Positions 25,998 through 35,240 of a DNA stretch of 64,000 nt are shown here, piece by piece. The DNA comes from Burkholderia sp. OK233 (GTDB lineage: Bacteria; Pseudomonadota; Gammaproteobacteria; Burkholderiales; Burkholderiaceae): contig NZ_OCSR01000002.1 of the NCBI RefSeq assembly GCF_900230185.1, positions 1,364,001-1,428,000 on the forward strand, in the 5' to 3' direction. Every line of letters starts with the position of its first letter. Positions within the stretch are counted from its first letter, which is position 1. Both the position numbers and the translations under genes were made by a program. The notes under the pieces were generated by a model. The model saw only the letters and a program-made list of their open reading frames with translations. It was not told the DNA's origin and searched no databases.

Positions 25998-26849
25998 TCA
26001 CTTCAGTCGTTGAACAGTGTTGATCGATACCAGGGTCGCGATCACCGCCAGGCAAAGCAGCACCACGGTGGCGGCGCACGCCATGCCGGTCGCGCCGTAA
26101 AACGCCTGCAGCAGCACGACCGGATAGTTCCGGTAGCGAAAGCCGGCGATCAGGTTGGACACCTGAAATTCTCCGATCGACAGCGCGGCCACCATGACGA
26201 GTCCCGAGAACAGGCTCTGCCGGAGGTTGGGCAAGACGATCGTGAAGAACTGCCGCAGCGGCGTGGCGCCGAGCGTCGCGGCGCACGCTTCGAGGCGCGC
26301 GATGTCGAGGTGGCGCAAGTCGCTAAGCAGCGTTTGCGTGAGGTACGGCAGGGTGAGCACCGTATGGGCGGCAATCAGCAACGGCAACGATCCGAGCCAT
26401 GGCAGCGTGTCGCCGCTGAAGATGGCGATGTAACCGAAGCCCAGCGTGAGCGCGGGCACCCCGACCGGCAGCAACGCGACCAGCCGCGCGGTCATGCCGC
26501 GCCCGGAGAGCGAGCGGTAGTGCAGCGCATACGCGAGCGGCAAGCCAATCACGGCTGCTGCGCAGCAACAGGCCAATGCGACCATCAGGCTCACGCCGAA
26601 AGCGCGCCGGAAACTCGTGTTGGCGGCAAGGTCCGCGAACCAGTGTCCGGTGACGCCGGTCGGCAGCAATGTGTTGGTCCACGTTTCACCGAATGCGCCG
26701 ATCAGCAGCAGAGCGATCGGCAGCAGCATGTAGATCGCGAAGAGCACCACCACGGCATGAAGCGCGACGCGCTGGATCGACGCGAAGCGCCCGCTGCTGT
26801 GACGAGCGAGAACATGGGGCTGGATGACCGGTGCGGCAGGCGTTTGCAT
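25998..26849 (-). CDS. ABC transporter permease (first permease)
   Basis: 283 residues from the ATG at 26849, preceded by GAGGAAA at 7-nt spacing; the frame is open to 26978, but that stretch is charged and unrelated. Six membrane helices, starting LHAVVVLFAIYMLLPIALLLIGAF. The EAA motif reads EACAATLGATPLRQFFTIVLPNLRQSL. First gene of the five-gene operon and divergent from the LysR at 27017. Confidence 0.9.
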   Translation of the reverse strand: MQTPAAPVIQPHVLARHSSGRFASIQRVALHAVVVLFAIYMLLPIALLLIGAFGETWTNTLLPTGVTGHWFADLAANTSFRRAFGVSLMVALACCCAAAVIGLPLAYALHYRSLSGRGMTARLVALLPVGVPALTLGFGYIAIFSGDTLPWLGSLPLLIAAHTVLTLPYLTQTLLSDLRHLDIARLEACAATLGATPLRQFFTIVLPNLRQSLFSGLVMVAALSIGEFQVSNLIAGFRYRNYPVVLLQAFYGATGMACAATVVLLCLAVIATLVSINTVQRLK

Positions 26850-27016
26850 GCAAGCTTTCCTCGTGAAACGGACGGAAACCCGCGCGCCCTGACAGGACTG
26901 GGCGCAAGATTTCGATTTGCTTGCAAGTGTGCGGATGCGACATGGCGTCGTCATGAAAAAAACGTACAAAACACGCATTGCGCTGTGCGCATCCGGAATA
27001 CTTCGACGCCAGACCG

Positions 27017-27901
27017 ATGAAACACCTTTACCCGAACGTCACCGAATTGCTCGCCTTCACAAGCTCCGCCAAGCATCTGAACTTCTCCAGGGCGGCGCGA
27101 GAACTGGGATTGACGCCTAGCGCAGTCAGCCGGCAGATCGCCAGCCTGGAAGATTCATTCGGTGTGCAGTTATTCATTCGGGACGGCCGCAATCTTGCGC
27201 TCACCCGGGCGGGCAGCCTTTACCTCGCGCGCGTGGCCACTCCGTTGCGCGACCTGGGCAACGCGTCGCTCGAACTCATGAGCGCCGCCGGGCAAAGCGA
27301 CGTGCTGACGATCGCGAGCGTGCCGACATTCACGACCAAATGGTTGATTCCCCGGCTACCGGAATTCCTGTCAAGCACCCCAGGACTCACGATCAGTTTC
27401 AGCCGGCACCTGGCGCACGGCGATCCGTTTCCGCTGGATCTGGACGCAGCTATCCGCTACGGCGATGGAAGTTGGGAGGGCGTCCAATGCGACTACATCG
27501 ACGGGCGGACTTTTCTGTTGGTCTGCGCGCCTGAATGTCAGCAACGGTATGCGTTACGCCGGTTGCAGGACGCCGCGCACGTGCCCCGGCTGTTGCACAG
27601 CCAGGCTGAACAGGTATGGAGTCAATGGGCCGGGTTCTACGATGTACGCGATATGCATGTGCTCGCAGGTCCGCGTTTCGAGCAATACTCCGTGCTGATC
27701 CAGGCGGCTCAGGCAGGTCTGGGACTGGCACTCATCCCCGCCTTTCTCGTGCGCGACAACCTCGCCGCCGGCACCCTCGTCGAGCCGCTGACGGCCCCGA
27801 TCGACGTCGATCATGGACACTATCTCTGCTACTTCCCGGGACGCATCGAAACACAACCGGGGTTGAAGCGTTTCCGGGAATGGATGTTGTCCAAGGTCTG
27901 A
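27017..27901 (+). CDS. LysR-family transcriptional regulator (GcvA-like)
   Basis: 294 residues from the ATG at 27017; the in-frame TTG at 26978 is rejected because MKHLYPNVTELLAFTSSAKHLNFSRAA is the natural GcvA-like N-terminus. HTH at about residues 18-37 (SRAARELGLTPSAVSRQIASLE); effector domain contains TFTTKWLIPRLPEFLSSTPG and the GcvA-like LDAAIRYGDGSWEG. Diverges from the ABC importer operon and is its likely regulator. Confidence 0.92.
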   Translation: MKHLYPNVTELLAFTSSAKHLNFSRAARELGLTPSAVSRQIASLEDSFGVQLFIRDGRNLALTRAGSLYLARVATPLRDLGNASLELMSAAGQSDVLTIASVPTFTTKWLIPRLPEFLSSTPGLTISFSRHLAHGDPFPLDLDAAIRYGDGSWEGVQCDYIDGRTFLLVCAPECQQRYALRRLQDAAHVPRLLHSQAEQVWSQWAGFYDVRDMHVLAGPRFEQYSVLIQAAQAGLGLALIPAFLVRDNLAAGTLVEPLTAPIDVDHGHYLCYFPGRIETQPGLKRFREWMLSKV

Positions 27902-28014
27902 GACTCGATACGCCAGAACACGCGTTGCCGACCTCGGCGAGCGCCAGTACACCGCTTTGCGGGTACCCGTGTTGAGCCTAAACTAGCCGGATACCGTCGG
28001 CCCCCCGGGAACTC

Positions 28015-28533
28015 ATGCCACTTCGCGAAGACCATCACGCCCAGCCGCTTGCCTCGTCCTCCACACCGGTCGGCGCCGACGCATTGCAGGACCCGGCCCT
28101 GCTGCGCCGCCTGCTACGCGCCAAGGACCGCATGGACGCCGCCTCGCACGAAGCCTGGCCCGTCAAGCGCCTCGCCGAGGTCAGTGGCGTCTCCGAAGCC
28201 CATTTTGCGCGCTCCTTCAAGCGGGCCTTCGGCCTCCCGCCGCACCGCTATCTGCTGACACGGCGCATCGAACAGGCCATCACCCTCCTGCGCGACACTG
28301 AGCTCAGCATCACGGAAATCGCCTTCGCCACCGGCTGGGAGAGCCTGGGCACCTTCGGCCGCATCTTCCGCGACATCACCGGCCAAAGCCCCAGCGCCCT
28401 GCGCCTCGAGGCTCAGGCCAACATGCCTCCACTCGACCGTGTGCCCGCCTGCGTCCTGAAGGCCGCGCAGCGCCCCGACCTCAACATCGCAGTTTTGGAG
28501 AAGCGCCGCCGCATGGCCAAAGATACATTCTGA
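28015..28533 (+). CDS. AraC-family transcriptional regulator (stand-alone DNA-binding domain)
   Basis: 172 residues, short for AraC proteins because no separate ligand domain is present. The double HTH occupies residues 35-135: AWPVKRLAEVSGVSEAHFARSFKRAFGLPPHRYLLTRRIE, and LSITEIAFATGWESLGTFGRIFRDITGQSP. It is followed 20 nt later by a VOC protein gene and a small membrane protein gene, an association seen in many proteobacteria; the three probably form one transcript. Confidence 0.92.
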   Translation: MPLREDHHAQPLASSSTPVGADALQDPALLRRLLRAKDRMDAASHEAWPVKRLAEVSGVSEAHFARSFKRAFGLPPHRYLLTRRIEQAITLLRDTELSITEIAFATGWESLGTFGRIFRDITGQSPSALRLEAQANMPPLDRVPACVLKAAQRPDLNIAVLEKRRRMAKDTF

Positions 28534-28553
28534 CCATCAACCAGGGAGGTGCC

Positions 28554-28970
28554 ATGAACCAAGGTGTAAATGTAGTTGGCTTGTACGTCGATAACCAGGA
28601 CGAAGCGCTCACGTTCTACGTCGACAAGCTCGGATTCCGCGTCCACACGGACGTGCGCAACGGTCCCTACCGCTGGCTCACGGTCCAGCATCCGGATCAG
28701 GCCTCGTTCCAGCTCGGCCTGTTCACCCCGGGGCCGCCCATCCACGACGACGCCACTGCGCAAACCTTGCGCGCCATGGTCGCCAAGGGGGCCATGCCTC
28801 CCCTGGTTCTCTCTGTGACCGACTGTCGCGCCAGCTACACCCAACTGAAAGCCCGCGGTGTGGAATTCACCCAGGAGCCGGTAGACCGCTTCGGCAGTGT
28901 CGATGCCGGTTTCCGCGACCCCGCCGGCAACGGCTGGAAGATGATCCAGGCCCCGAGGAGCACGACATGA
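28554..28970 (+). CDS. VOC (glyoxalase/bleomycin-resistance) family protein
   Basis: 138 residues. QGVNVVGLYVDNQDEALTFYVDKLGFRVHTDVRNG and SYTQLKARGVEFTQEPVDRFGSVDAGFRDPAGNGWKM show the paired beta-alpha-beta-beta-beta modules of the vicinal oxygen chelate fold. An AGGGAGGTGCC ribosome binding site precedes the ATG. The enzyme activity is unknown. The stop overlaps the next start (ATGA). Confidence 0.9.
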   Translation: MNQGVNVVGLYVDNQDEALTFYVDKLGFRVHTDVRNGPYRWLTVQHPDQASFQLGLFTPGPPIHDDATAQTLRAMVAKGAMPPLVLSVTDCRASYTQLKARGVEFTQEPVDRFGSVDAGFRDPAGNGWKMIQAPRSTT

Positions 28971-29224
28971 GTACCAGCACCTGGATTCGTCGGTCTCACC
29001 GGTGGGTATCAATCGCATTCACGCTGACGGTTATCGCCAACTTTGTCGCGATGGCCCGGGGAAGCGGTCTCCCGCCGCCCTGGATCACCTACGCGCCGCT
29101 GCTGCCGCTGGCCCTTCTGTTGCTCTCGGGGCTCTACCTGTTTGCGTTGCCTTACTTCAGTCGCTACAGCAGTCGGCATAGCTCGCAGCGTTCTGTTGGC
29201 GATCGGGAGGCGCCGCTCGCCTGA
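28967..29224 (+). CDS. Small two-helix membrane protein
   Basis: 85 residues with two hydrophobic segments (WVSIAFTLTVIANFVAMA and YAPLLPLALLLLSGLYLFALPYF) separated by a short polar loop, and basic ends. The ATG overlaps the VOC stop by 4 nt, so it is translationally coupled. Unknown function; the association with AraC-VOC suggests a small membrane accessory of that unit. Confidence 0.8.
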   Translation: MSTSTWIRRSHRWVSIAFTLTVIANFVAMARGSGLPPPWITYAPLLPLALLLLSGLYLFALPYFSRYSSRHSSQRSVGDREAPLA

Positions 29225-29274
29225 GGAACGCCCCTATCGTTCGAGCTGAGCCTGCCCAAGCGTTAGCGATGAGT

Positions 29275-30396
29275 CTAGCGGGTCGAGAACACTGAGATGC
29301 CGCCGTTGGGGAATCCTGCCGCACCGGGCTGGAACGGCACATACACTTGCCCAAGCGAGCTGTCGATGGCGACAGAATGCGCGCCTGTGCCCACCGGAAT
29401 CTTAAAGAGCAACTGCCGTGACGCGCCATCGATCACGCCCATCTGCGGGCTAAACCCCGACGCGGCAGCAGTACCGCTCGTGACGTAGTGCCGGGCCGGC
29501 AGGAAATAGCGGTTGGACGCCGGATCGTAACCGACCTGGTCCACCCCACCAAATGGCAGGCTGGCTTGAATCGTGCCACTCGTACGATCGAGGATCAGCG
29601 TGATGAGGGGATCGCCGGCCGGTGGATCGCATCCAATGAGCACGTCGTTATTCGGGCCGAGCACGATGCCCGTCGGTCCGCATTTCCCAAGCGGAAACGA
29701 CTTGCTAACAGTAGGATTTCCGGCAGCCGCGGAGCTGGCAGTGATGACATCGAGCTCGCCATCGGGATTGGCAGCGGTCCCGTCGTTGTTGATCAAAAAG
29801 CTCTTCGAGGCATGATCATATGTGCACGCTTCCAGCCCCGACGAACCGTTGAACGGAAGCTTTACGAGCACCGTTTGTGTCAGCGTGGAAATGAACGTGA
29901 CGAACGGCGGCGAGTCTCCGGGGCTCGCATACATCACGAGATGATCGTCAGGATCGTAGCAGCCCTCATCGACGCGCGATCCGGAATTACTGATGGTGAT
30001 GGTGTTGACCGTCTTTTGCGCGGCCGTATCGATCACCTTGACTGAATCGACGTCGCCGGCATAAATCGTGTTCGTGCCGGTGATACCTACGATTCCGTCA
30101 GGACCGGACTCGTTTGTCGTGGCGCCGGCGCCGATGAACGGTCCCGGAATCTGGGCGATCAACGTGTTCGATTTGGTATCTACGACATCGACTGCTTTGT
30201 TGTTGCGGTCGGTAAGAAAGTACTTGCCGGCCTCGACGTAGCCGATGTCGAAACTGAATGGCGGACTCGAAGCATTGGGCACGGCGATGTTCGTCAGTAG
30301 CTTTGGGGGTGTCGGTGCGCTGACGTTATCTCCACCTCCGCAACCGGTCAACGCGGCCGCCGCGAGCAGCATCAAGGCCATCTGGCGTTTTTCCAT
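29275..30396 (-). CDS. Beta-propeller (YVTN/NHL-like) lipoprotein
   Basis: 373 residues from the ATG at 30396, chosen because AAAGGAGACGAATCG precedes it and the lipobox ALTGC follows a short hydrophobic stretch; the frame extends upstream to 30468 without support. The mature protein has repeated blades of the type NKAVDVVDTKSNTLIAQIPG, DSVKVIDTAAQKTVNTI and GVIDGASRQLLFKIPVGTGAH, typical of YVTN-like propellers used as binding scaffolds or lactonases. Envelope-anchored. No catalytic residues identified. Confidence 0.82.
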   Translation of the reverse strand: MEKRQMALMLLAAAALTGCGGGDNVSAPTPPKLLTNIAVPNASSPPFSFDIGYVEAGKYFLTDRNNKAVDVVDTKSNTLIAQIPGPFIGAGATTNESGPDGIVGITGTNTIYAGDVDSVKVIDTAAQKTVNTITISNSGSRVDEGCYDPDDHLVMYASPGDSPPFVTFISTLTQTVLVKLPFNGSSGLEACTYDHASKSFLINNDGTAANPDGELDVITASSAAAGNPTVSKSFPLGKCGPTGIVLGPNNDVLIGCDPPAGDPLITLILDRTSGTIQASLPFGGVDQVGYDPASNRYFLPARHYVTSGTAAASGFSPQMGVIDGASRQLLFKIPVGTGAHSVAIDSSLGQVYVPFQPGAAGFPNGGISVFSTR

Positions 30397-30755
30397 CGAT
30401 TCGTCTCCTTTCCGTTTATGGGCCTGACCGTTGGTCCACGGATCGGCCTGAGTATTTGAATTTCCCACCGCTCTCGATCGACGAGCAATTTATTAAGGAA
30501 TCTTAAGAAATGTCCATCTGAACAGATAACCCTATTCCCCATCGATGCGGCTGTATGGCTCACACAATGGCGGCGCAGTGGAAAATCGGAAAGTAAAACT
30601 TATTTATGGTCTGCATTCAGTGAACGCCATACCCGTAATGAATCTGAAACATTCCGTGGCGTTCGCTCATCTCGCCGATGTCCGTGTTTTCAGACGGCGA
30701 TTCACTCAATACGCCGAAAGAAGTAACCAACGATGGCTTGTGAGGCTCGCGAGCT
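30397..30755. other. 359-bp intergenic region, AT-richer than surroundings
   Basis: Lies between the lipoprotein gene (its upstream side) and the 3' end of the DUF4148 gene. TTAAG-GAAT-CTTAA (30493-30506) is a perfect 5-bp-arm inverted repeat about 100 bp upstream of the lipoprotein start and may be a regulatory site. Short open frames here have no ribosome binding sites or family similarity, so no gene is called. Confidence 0.5.
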
Positions 30756-31073
30756 TCAGTGACCGAAATAGATCGAGTGAGTACTGACGGTTGCCGTCTG
30801 CGCACCCGCCTGCGATGAGCCATCAGACGTTCCGCCTACGTCCGTGCTCCCCTGCGCGGCGACATTCTGCGCCTGGACACGCGCCTCTGCTGCCTGAATA
30901 TCGTCTGGGTAGTGCACATCTTTGACGGCCGGCCGGTACCCGGCCTGTTCTACTCGAATCAGATCCGCGCGTACTTCAGCCCGCGTCAACGGGGCCGTAG
31001 CATCCTGCGCGAAAGCGGCAACTGGAGCGGCGAATACGCCGGCAATCAACGCGGCATAGATAAGGGTCTTCAT
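30756..31073 (-). CDS. DUF4148 domain-containing secreted protein
   Basis: 105 residues from the ATG at 31073, which starts a signal peptide (KTLIYAALIAGVFAAPVAAFA-QD). The mature part begins with the DUF4148 signature LTRAEVRADLIRVEQAGYRPAVKDVHYPDDIQAAEARV, common in Burkholderia. The tail is Gly/Ser/Ala-rich (STDVGGTSDGSSQAGAQTA). Small periplasmic protein of unknown role. The 39-nt extension upstream in frame lacks a ribosome binding site. Confidence 0.88.
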   Translation of the reverse strand: MKTLIYAALIAGVFAAPVAAFAQDATAPLTRAEVRADLIRVEQAGYRPAVKDVHYPDDIQAAEARVQAQNVAAQGSTDVGGTSDGSSQAGAQTATVSTHSIYFGH

Positions 31074-31402
31074 GATGAAATATCTCCCGAACTTAAGTTT
31101 GGTCAGCTTCACGCCACCATGACTGAAGCCTCCGATCTCACCACCTCGTGGAAACGGGAGTGAGTGTTCCTTATTCTGTACGGCGAAGATGGACGCACGC
31201 TGACGCTCACATTACAGTGATGTCATATTCGCTTGAACAGCCCCCCGTTTCTTGCTGCAAGAGTGAAGATCAAGGGGTTATCCTTCGACACTCGCAGCGA
31301 CACACGCACGTTGATCGTTGACCGTCATTCGCCGGGCATTTTTTGAGCGCGAGCTTTGCACTTGCCACAACTAGTCCGTTGTTTCATGCGGAAAATATAG
31401 CC
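31074..31402. other. 329-bp divergent intergenic region
   Basis: Holds the promoters of the DUF4148 gene (minus) and the LysR gene (plus). An ACAT-N7-ATGT inverted repeat lies at 31209-31223. No ORF with a credible start was found and no structured RNA was recognised. Confidence 0.4.
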
Positions 31403-32356
31403 ATGGATTATTTTGCCGCGGTACGGGCCTTCATTAACGCAGCGGAGCTGCAGAGCTTCAGCAAGACGGCCCATGAAATGGCAGTCAAGACCTCGACCAT
31501 CTCGCGCTACGTAAGCGAGCTCGAAAAGGATCTGGGCATTGCCTTGTTTAACCGGTCGACGCGGGGGCTCGTCCTGACAGAGGGCGGCAGACTGTTTCGC
31601 GAACACGCCATGATTGCCCTGCAGGCGCTCGATGACGCGCGCCAGGTTACGTCATCACTGAATCTCACACCGCAAGGCGTGCTGCGCGTCACGATGCCGT
31701 CGGCATTCGGGCGCCGGCATATCGTGCCGCATCTGCCGGCGTTCATGACGCGCTACCCCGACATTGGCCTCGATATCGTGTCGACCGATGAAACGCTCAA
31801 CATGATCGAAGCGGGCATTGACGTGGCGATCCGCATCGGCGTGCTGCCCGACTCTTCGTTAATGGCCAGACGCATAGCGCCGCATCGTCGTATCGTCTGC
31901 GGCAGCCCGGCATATTTCGAACGCAGCGGGATGCCTCGTGTCCCTGACGATCTGGCCGCGCACGATACGCTTCGTTTATCCCTGCTGCCGGACGACAAAT
32001 GGTCTTTCACCCGCGTCGCAAATGCACAGGCGTCGCAGGAACAGGTGCAGGTGGAACTGCAAGGGCGCTTGCGCGCAGACGACTCCGAAGCGGTACTGGA
32101 ACTCGCCGTGGCCGGCTGCGGCCTGGCTCTTCTGCCGACATGGCTCGCGTCTACGGCCCTGCGCGAAGGGCGCCTGCTGCACGTGCTGCCTGAATGGGAG
32201 GCGCGCACGGGACGAGCCGAACCAGCGGTCTGGGCCGTCTACCCGCCGAAGAAAATCGTATCGTCGAAAGTGCGCGCGTTCGTGGATTTCTACGCCGGGA
32301 TGTTTGGCGAGCCGCCGTACTGGGACGACGGACTCGCATTAGCGCTTAAGCCTTAA
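31403..32356 (+). CDS. LysR-family transcriptional regulator
   Basis: 317 residues from the ATG at 31403; the open frame extends to 31343, but MDYFAAVRAFINAAELQSFSKTA is the normal N-terminus. HTH at about residues 17-37 (SKTAHEMAVKTSTISRYVSELE); the effector domain has the DVAIRIGVLPDSSL motif of the large DsdC/PecT-like group. Convergent with the cupin gene, whose stop codon it overlaps by 4 nt. Confidence 0.9.
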   Translation: MDYFAAVRAFINAAELQSFSKTAHEMAVKTSTISRYVSELEKDLGIALFNRSTRGLVLTEGGRLFREHAMIALQALDDARQVTSSLNLTPQGVLRVTMPSAFGRRHIVPHLPAFMTRYPDIGLDIVSTDETLNMIEAGIDVAIRIGVLPDSSLMARRIAPHRRIVCGSPAYFERSGMPRVPDDLAAHDTLRLSLLPDDKWSFTRVANAQASQEQVQVELQGRLRADDSEAVLELAVAGCGLALLPTWLASTALREGRLLHVLPEWEARTGRAEPAVWAVYPPKKIVSSKVRAFVDFYAGMFGEPPYWDDGLALALKP

Positions 32357-33297
32357 CGGGCGAAGCGGATGTCGAGCGTGCGCAGCCAGGTCTGCAAGCC
32401 GGCATCCTGGATCGGAATCACATAAGCGTTTTCGTTCGTTTCATTGAAATGCGCATGCCAGTATCCCGGCGGTGTAACAAACGCCATCCCGGCCTCCCAA
32501 TCGACGCGTGTCGGATTCGCGATATTGCCGTTCTCATCCAGTTCGGTACCGACCAGCGTATAGACGCCTGGGTTGCCCCCGGCGATGAAGTCGAGTGCAA
32601 TCGACTGGTGACGGTGCGGCTTCTGGATCGAGTTGGGCGGCACAATGCCGAACATGGCCCACAACACATGCGTGACCGTTCGCGTCTGCGGGAAGTTGGC
32701 GTTGCCCATCAGCACGCTGATGCGGTTGCGGCGGCCCGCATTGGCTTCTTCCGAGACCTTGCGCAATTCCGCCTGCGCTTGAGCGGCCGGATAGAGCGTC
32801 GGCGCAAAACGCGCGCGGACGCCGGTCGTGCCGAGATAGGTGAGCAGCGGCGCGTCGTTGACGTAATAGAGCGTGGCCGTCGCGTCGGCGGATAGCACAG
32901 CGGCATCGCCGCCTGGCAGCGTAAAGAAATCGCCGTGCGCGAATGGGAAGCGGGTCTCGGCCTGCGTCACGCTGCCGGTCCCGCTAATGACATAGCAGAC
33001 CTGCGAGGTTGCGTTCGGGGCAAGTGTCAATGCGTCGCCTGCGTTGATGCGCAGGAAATTGGCGCTCAAGCCGGGGCCGGTCGCGGGGCCGGGGCAACCC
33101 AACTCCGCGGAGAGGTCGAGCGGCACAACTCGCGTTGCGCCATCCGCGTACAGCAAAGGCGGGAAATTGCGGAAAGGCACGCGCGAGATGAGCTTCGCGC
33201 CGATCGGATTGGCGGACGACGTGTACTCGAAGTATTGCGCGTCCAGGGTCGCGGCAGCGGGTTCGGCGAGAAGCGCCGGGGATGTCCTGGTCAACAT
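32353..33297 (-). CDS. Cupin protein, gentisate 1,2-dioxygenase-like
   Basis: 314 residues from the ATG at 33297, preceded by AAAGGAG; the 45-nt upstream extension is unsupported. Two cupin domains: the first around SQVCYVISGTGSVTQ and FAHGDFFTLPGG, the second with the metal-binding stretch QKPHRHQSIALDFI and a downstream GYWHAHFNE. The HxH and the later His are positioned as Fe(II) ligands in the second cupin. Similar to gentisate dioxygenase-like cupins, but no gentisate pathway genes are adjacent, so the ring-cleavage role is inference. Confidence 0.75.
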   Translation of the reverse strand: MLTRTSPALLAEPAAATLDAQYFEYTSSANPIGAKLISRVPFRNFPPLLYADGATRVVPLDLSAELGCPGPATGPGLSANFLRINAGDALTLAPNATSQVCYVISGTGSVTQAETRFPFAHGDFFTLPGGDAAVLSADATATLYYVNDAPLLTYLGTTGVRARFAPTLYPAAQAQAELRKVSEEANAGRRNRISVLMGNANFPQTRTVTHVLWAMFGIVPPNSIQKPHRHQSIALDFIAGGNPGVYTLVGTELDENGNIANPTRVDWEAGMAFVTPPGYWHAHFNETNENAYVIPIQDAGLQTWLRTLDIRFAR

Positions 33298-33471
33298 GGT
33301 CTGCTCCTTTGGGTTAGGCAGGTTTCGTCCGGGTCCCCTCATGAAGTTGGGGTTAGCGTCCGAAAGCTGACCTGACTATAGGTGCGGGCCGCTGGCCTCA
33401 GAAGTGCCGGAAATCGAAATCACTTTTGCGCAAAGGGGCATACCGGGCGTCCGACTCGTAGCGGTCCGGTG

Positions 33472-34245
33472 TCAGTTTGTCGTGGCCCGCATTGCCCGAT
33501 ATTCGCGTCGCACGATATCCATCAGTTCCTCGACGGACGTGCTGGCTGCTTCGCGCTGGTAAGTGACGCGTCCGCGCTGCATCAGCATCACGCGGTCCGC
33601 GATGTCGAGCGTCTGAGCATAGTTGTGCATGATCATGATGATGGACAGACCACCTTTATTCTTGAGTCGAAGGATCAGGTCGATGATCAGTCCGGCCTCA
33701 CGAGCGCCCATTGCAGCGAGCGGCTCGTCAAGCAGCAATATCCTGGCATTCGAATTGACCGCCCGCGCGACCGCGATAGCCTGTCGCTGCCCGCCGGAAA
33801 GCTGCTCGACCGGCAGATCGACCGAAGGCACGTGCACGCCGATCTCTTCAAGACACTCTGCGGCACGAGCACGCATGGCGCGATTGTTCAGGAGGCGAAA
33901 CGGGCCTCGACGTATGATTTCCCGATTCAGAAACATGTTGTGATAGATGCTCAGGGAATTGGCGAGCGCCAGATCCTGGTAGACGCATTCAATGCCGAGT
34001 GAGCGCGCGTGATCGACCGAGCGAAGCATGGTTTCCTCGCCACCTACAAAAAGCTTGCCACTGGTCTGCTGATGAAACCCGGTCAGAATCTTGATCAACG
34101 TCGATTTGCCCGCGCCATTGTCGCCAAGCACGCCAAGGATCTCGCCTTGTCTTAGCGTCAGCGTCACGCCATCGAGCGCGGTGACCGCGCCGAAGCGCTT
34201 GACAATATCTTCGCCGCGCAGCGCCTCCAGCACCTCGGACATCAC
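33472..34245 (-). CDS. Sugar-type ABC transporter ATP-binding protein (RbsA/XylG half-size)
   Basis: 257 residues with a single nucleotide-binding domain rather than the duplicated RbsA form. Walker A GDNGAGKST, signature LSGGQRQAIAVARAV, Walker B ILLLDEPLAAMG and IIMIMHNYAQ as switch. The GDNGAGKSTLIKILTG form is typical of carbohydrate-uptake type 2 systems. Starts within the permease stop (4-nt overlap). Energises import of the ligand bound by the protein at 35237. Confidence 0.93.
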   Translation of the reverse strand: MMSEVLEALRGEDIVKRFGAVTALDGVTLTLRQGEILGVLGDNGAGKSTLIKILTGFHQQTSGKLFVGGEETMLRSVDHARSLGIECVYQDLALANSLSIYHNMFLNREIIRRGPFRLLNNRAMRARAAECLEEIGVHVPSVDLPVEQLSGGQRQAIAVARAVNSNARILLLDEPLAAMGAREAGLIIDLILRLKNKGGLSIIMIMHNYAQTLDIADRVMLMQRGRVTYQREAASTSVEELMDIVRREYRAMRATTN

Positions 34246-35240
34246 AACTCCCCTTTGCGCGCGAGACGAACCACGTGGATGTTGAAGATCATGGCCCCGA
34301 GGATCGCCGCGCCGAGAATCATGTTGAACGTGAAAGCGTTGATGCCGATCAGCGTGAAGCCGTCGTTGAGAATGCCAAGCACCGCCGCACCGATCAGACC
34401 ACCGATGATCGTGCCTGATCCACCGGCGAGCGGCGTGCCGCCAATCACGGCCGCGGCAACTGCAAGAAACATGATCTGGTTACCGCCCGCTTGCGGATCG
34501 ATCGATGTGATACGAAAACCCTCCAGAATTCCGGTCAAGCCGGCAAGCAACGCGGCAAGAATGAAGTTGCCGAGCTTCAGTCGCCTGACCTGTATCCCTG
34601 CTTCGCTCGCGCCCAACGGATTCGCGCCCGATGCGATCGTATGCAAACCCCAGCGCGTATGACGAAGCAGCACGTGCATGATCGCGGCAATGGCCAGCGT
34701 CCAGATGATCTCGCTATATCCCCATCCCCCCATGAACGCCGCAAAAACTGAATCCTCCGGCGGCGAAACCGGTGTACCTCGCGAGATCGTCAGGGTGAGA
34801 CCGTTCACGAAGAACAAAGTACCGAGAGTCGTCACAAAGGATGGGATGCGCAGGTAGACCGTCACCGCGCCGTTAATGAATCCGACGAGGCCTGCCGCAA
34901 TGACGCCGGTGAGCATCGCAAGCCATGCCGGCAGGCCTGCCTCGAGAGAAAAATGCATGATGAAAGGCGCAAACGCAAAAACCATCCCGGCGGAGAGATC
35001 GATCTCCCCACCGATCATCAGCATGATTTCACCAAAAGCAATGATCGCCACCGGGGCAATAAACTGCGAAAGATTCTGCAGACTCGCGCCAGTCAGCAGG
35101 AAGTCGTGGTTGACTGTCTCGAAGTAGATGCAAAGAATGAGTGCGACGGCAAGAATGCGAATCTCGCTGGAACGCCCGAGCGCGCTTGACCAGCGCCTCG
35201 GACGTTTAGCGGGTGGTTGATCCGGCACGGCAGAGGTCAC
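34242..35240 (-). CDS. Sugar-type ABC transporter permease (RbsC-like)
   Basis: 332 residues, 8-10 membrane helices. FGEIMLMIGGEIDLSAGMVFAF is the RbsC-family (GxIDLSvG) signature, and IVLGGTPL-type AAVIGGTPLAGGSGTIIGGLIGA the conserved cytoplasmic loop. Overlaps both neighbours by 4 nt (ATGA), so the three transporter genes are translationally coupled. Confidence 0.93.
   Translation of the reverse strand: MTSAVPDQPPAKRPRRWSSALGRSSEIRILAVALILCIYFETVNHDFLLTGASLQNLSQFIAPVAIIAFGEIMLMIGGEIDLSAGMVFAFAPFIMHFSLEAGLPAWLAMLTGVIAAGLVGFINGAVTVYLRIPSFVTTLGTLFFVNGLTLTISRGTPVSPPEDSVFAAFMGGWGYSEIIWTLAIAAIMHVLLRHTRWGLHTIASGANPLGASEAGIQVRRLKLGNFILAALLAGLTGILEGFRITSIDPQAGGNQIMFLAVAAAVIGGTPLAGGSGTIIGGLIGAAVLGILNDGFTLIGINAFTFNMILGAAILGAMIFNIHVVRLARKGEL

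Noticed and set aside
25974..27020. 348-codon plus-strand frame opposite the ABC permease
   Set aside because: Gln/Arg/His-rich shadow of the permease; no homology signals.
30545..30823. Short overlapping frames on both strands in the gap beside the DUF4148 gene
   Set aside because: No ribosome binding site, no recognisable motif, and they contradict each other.
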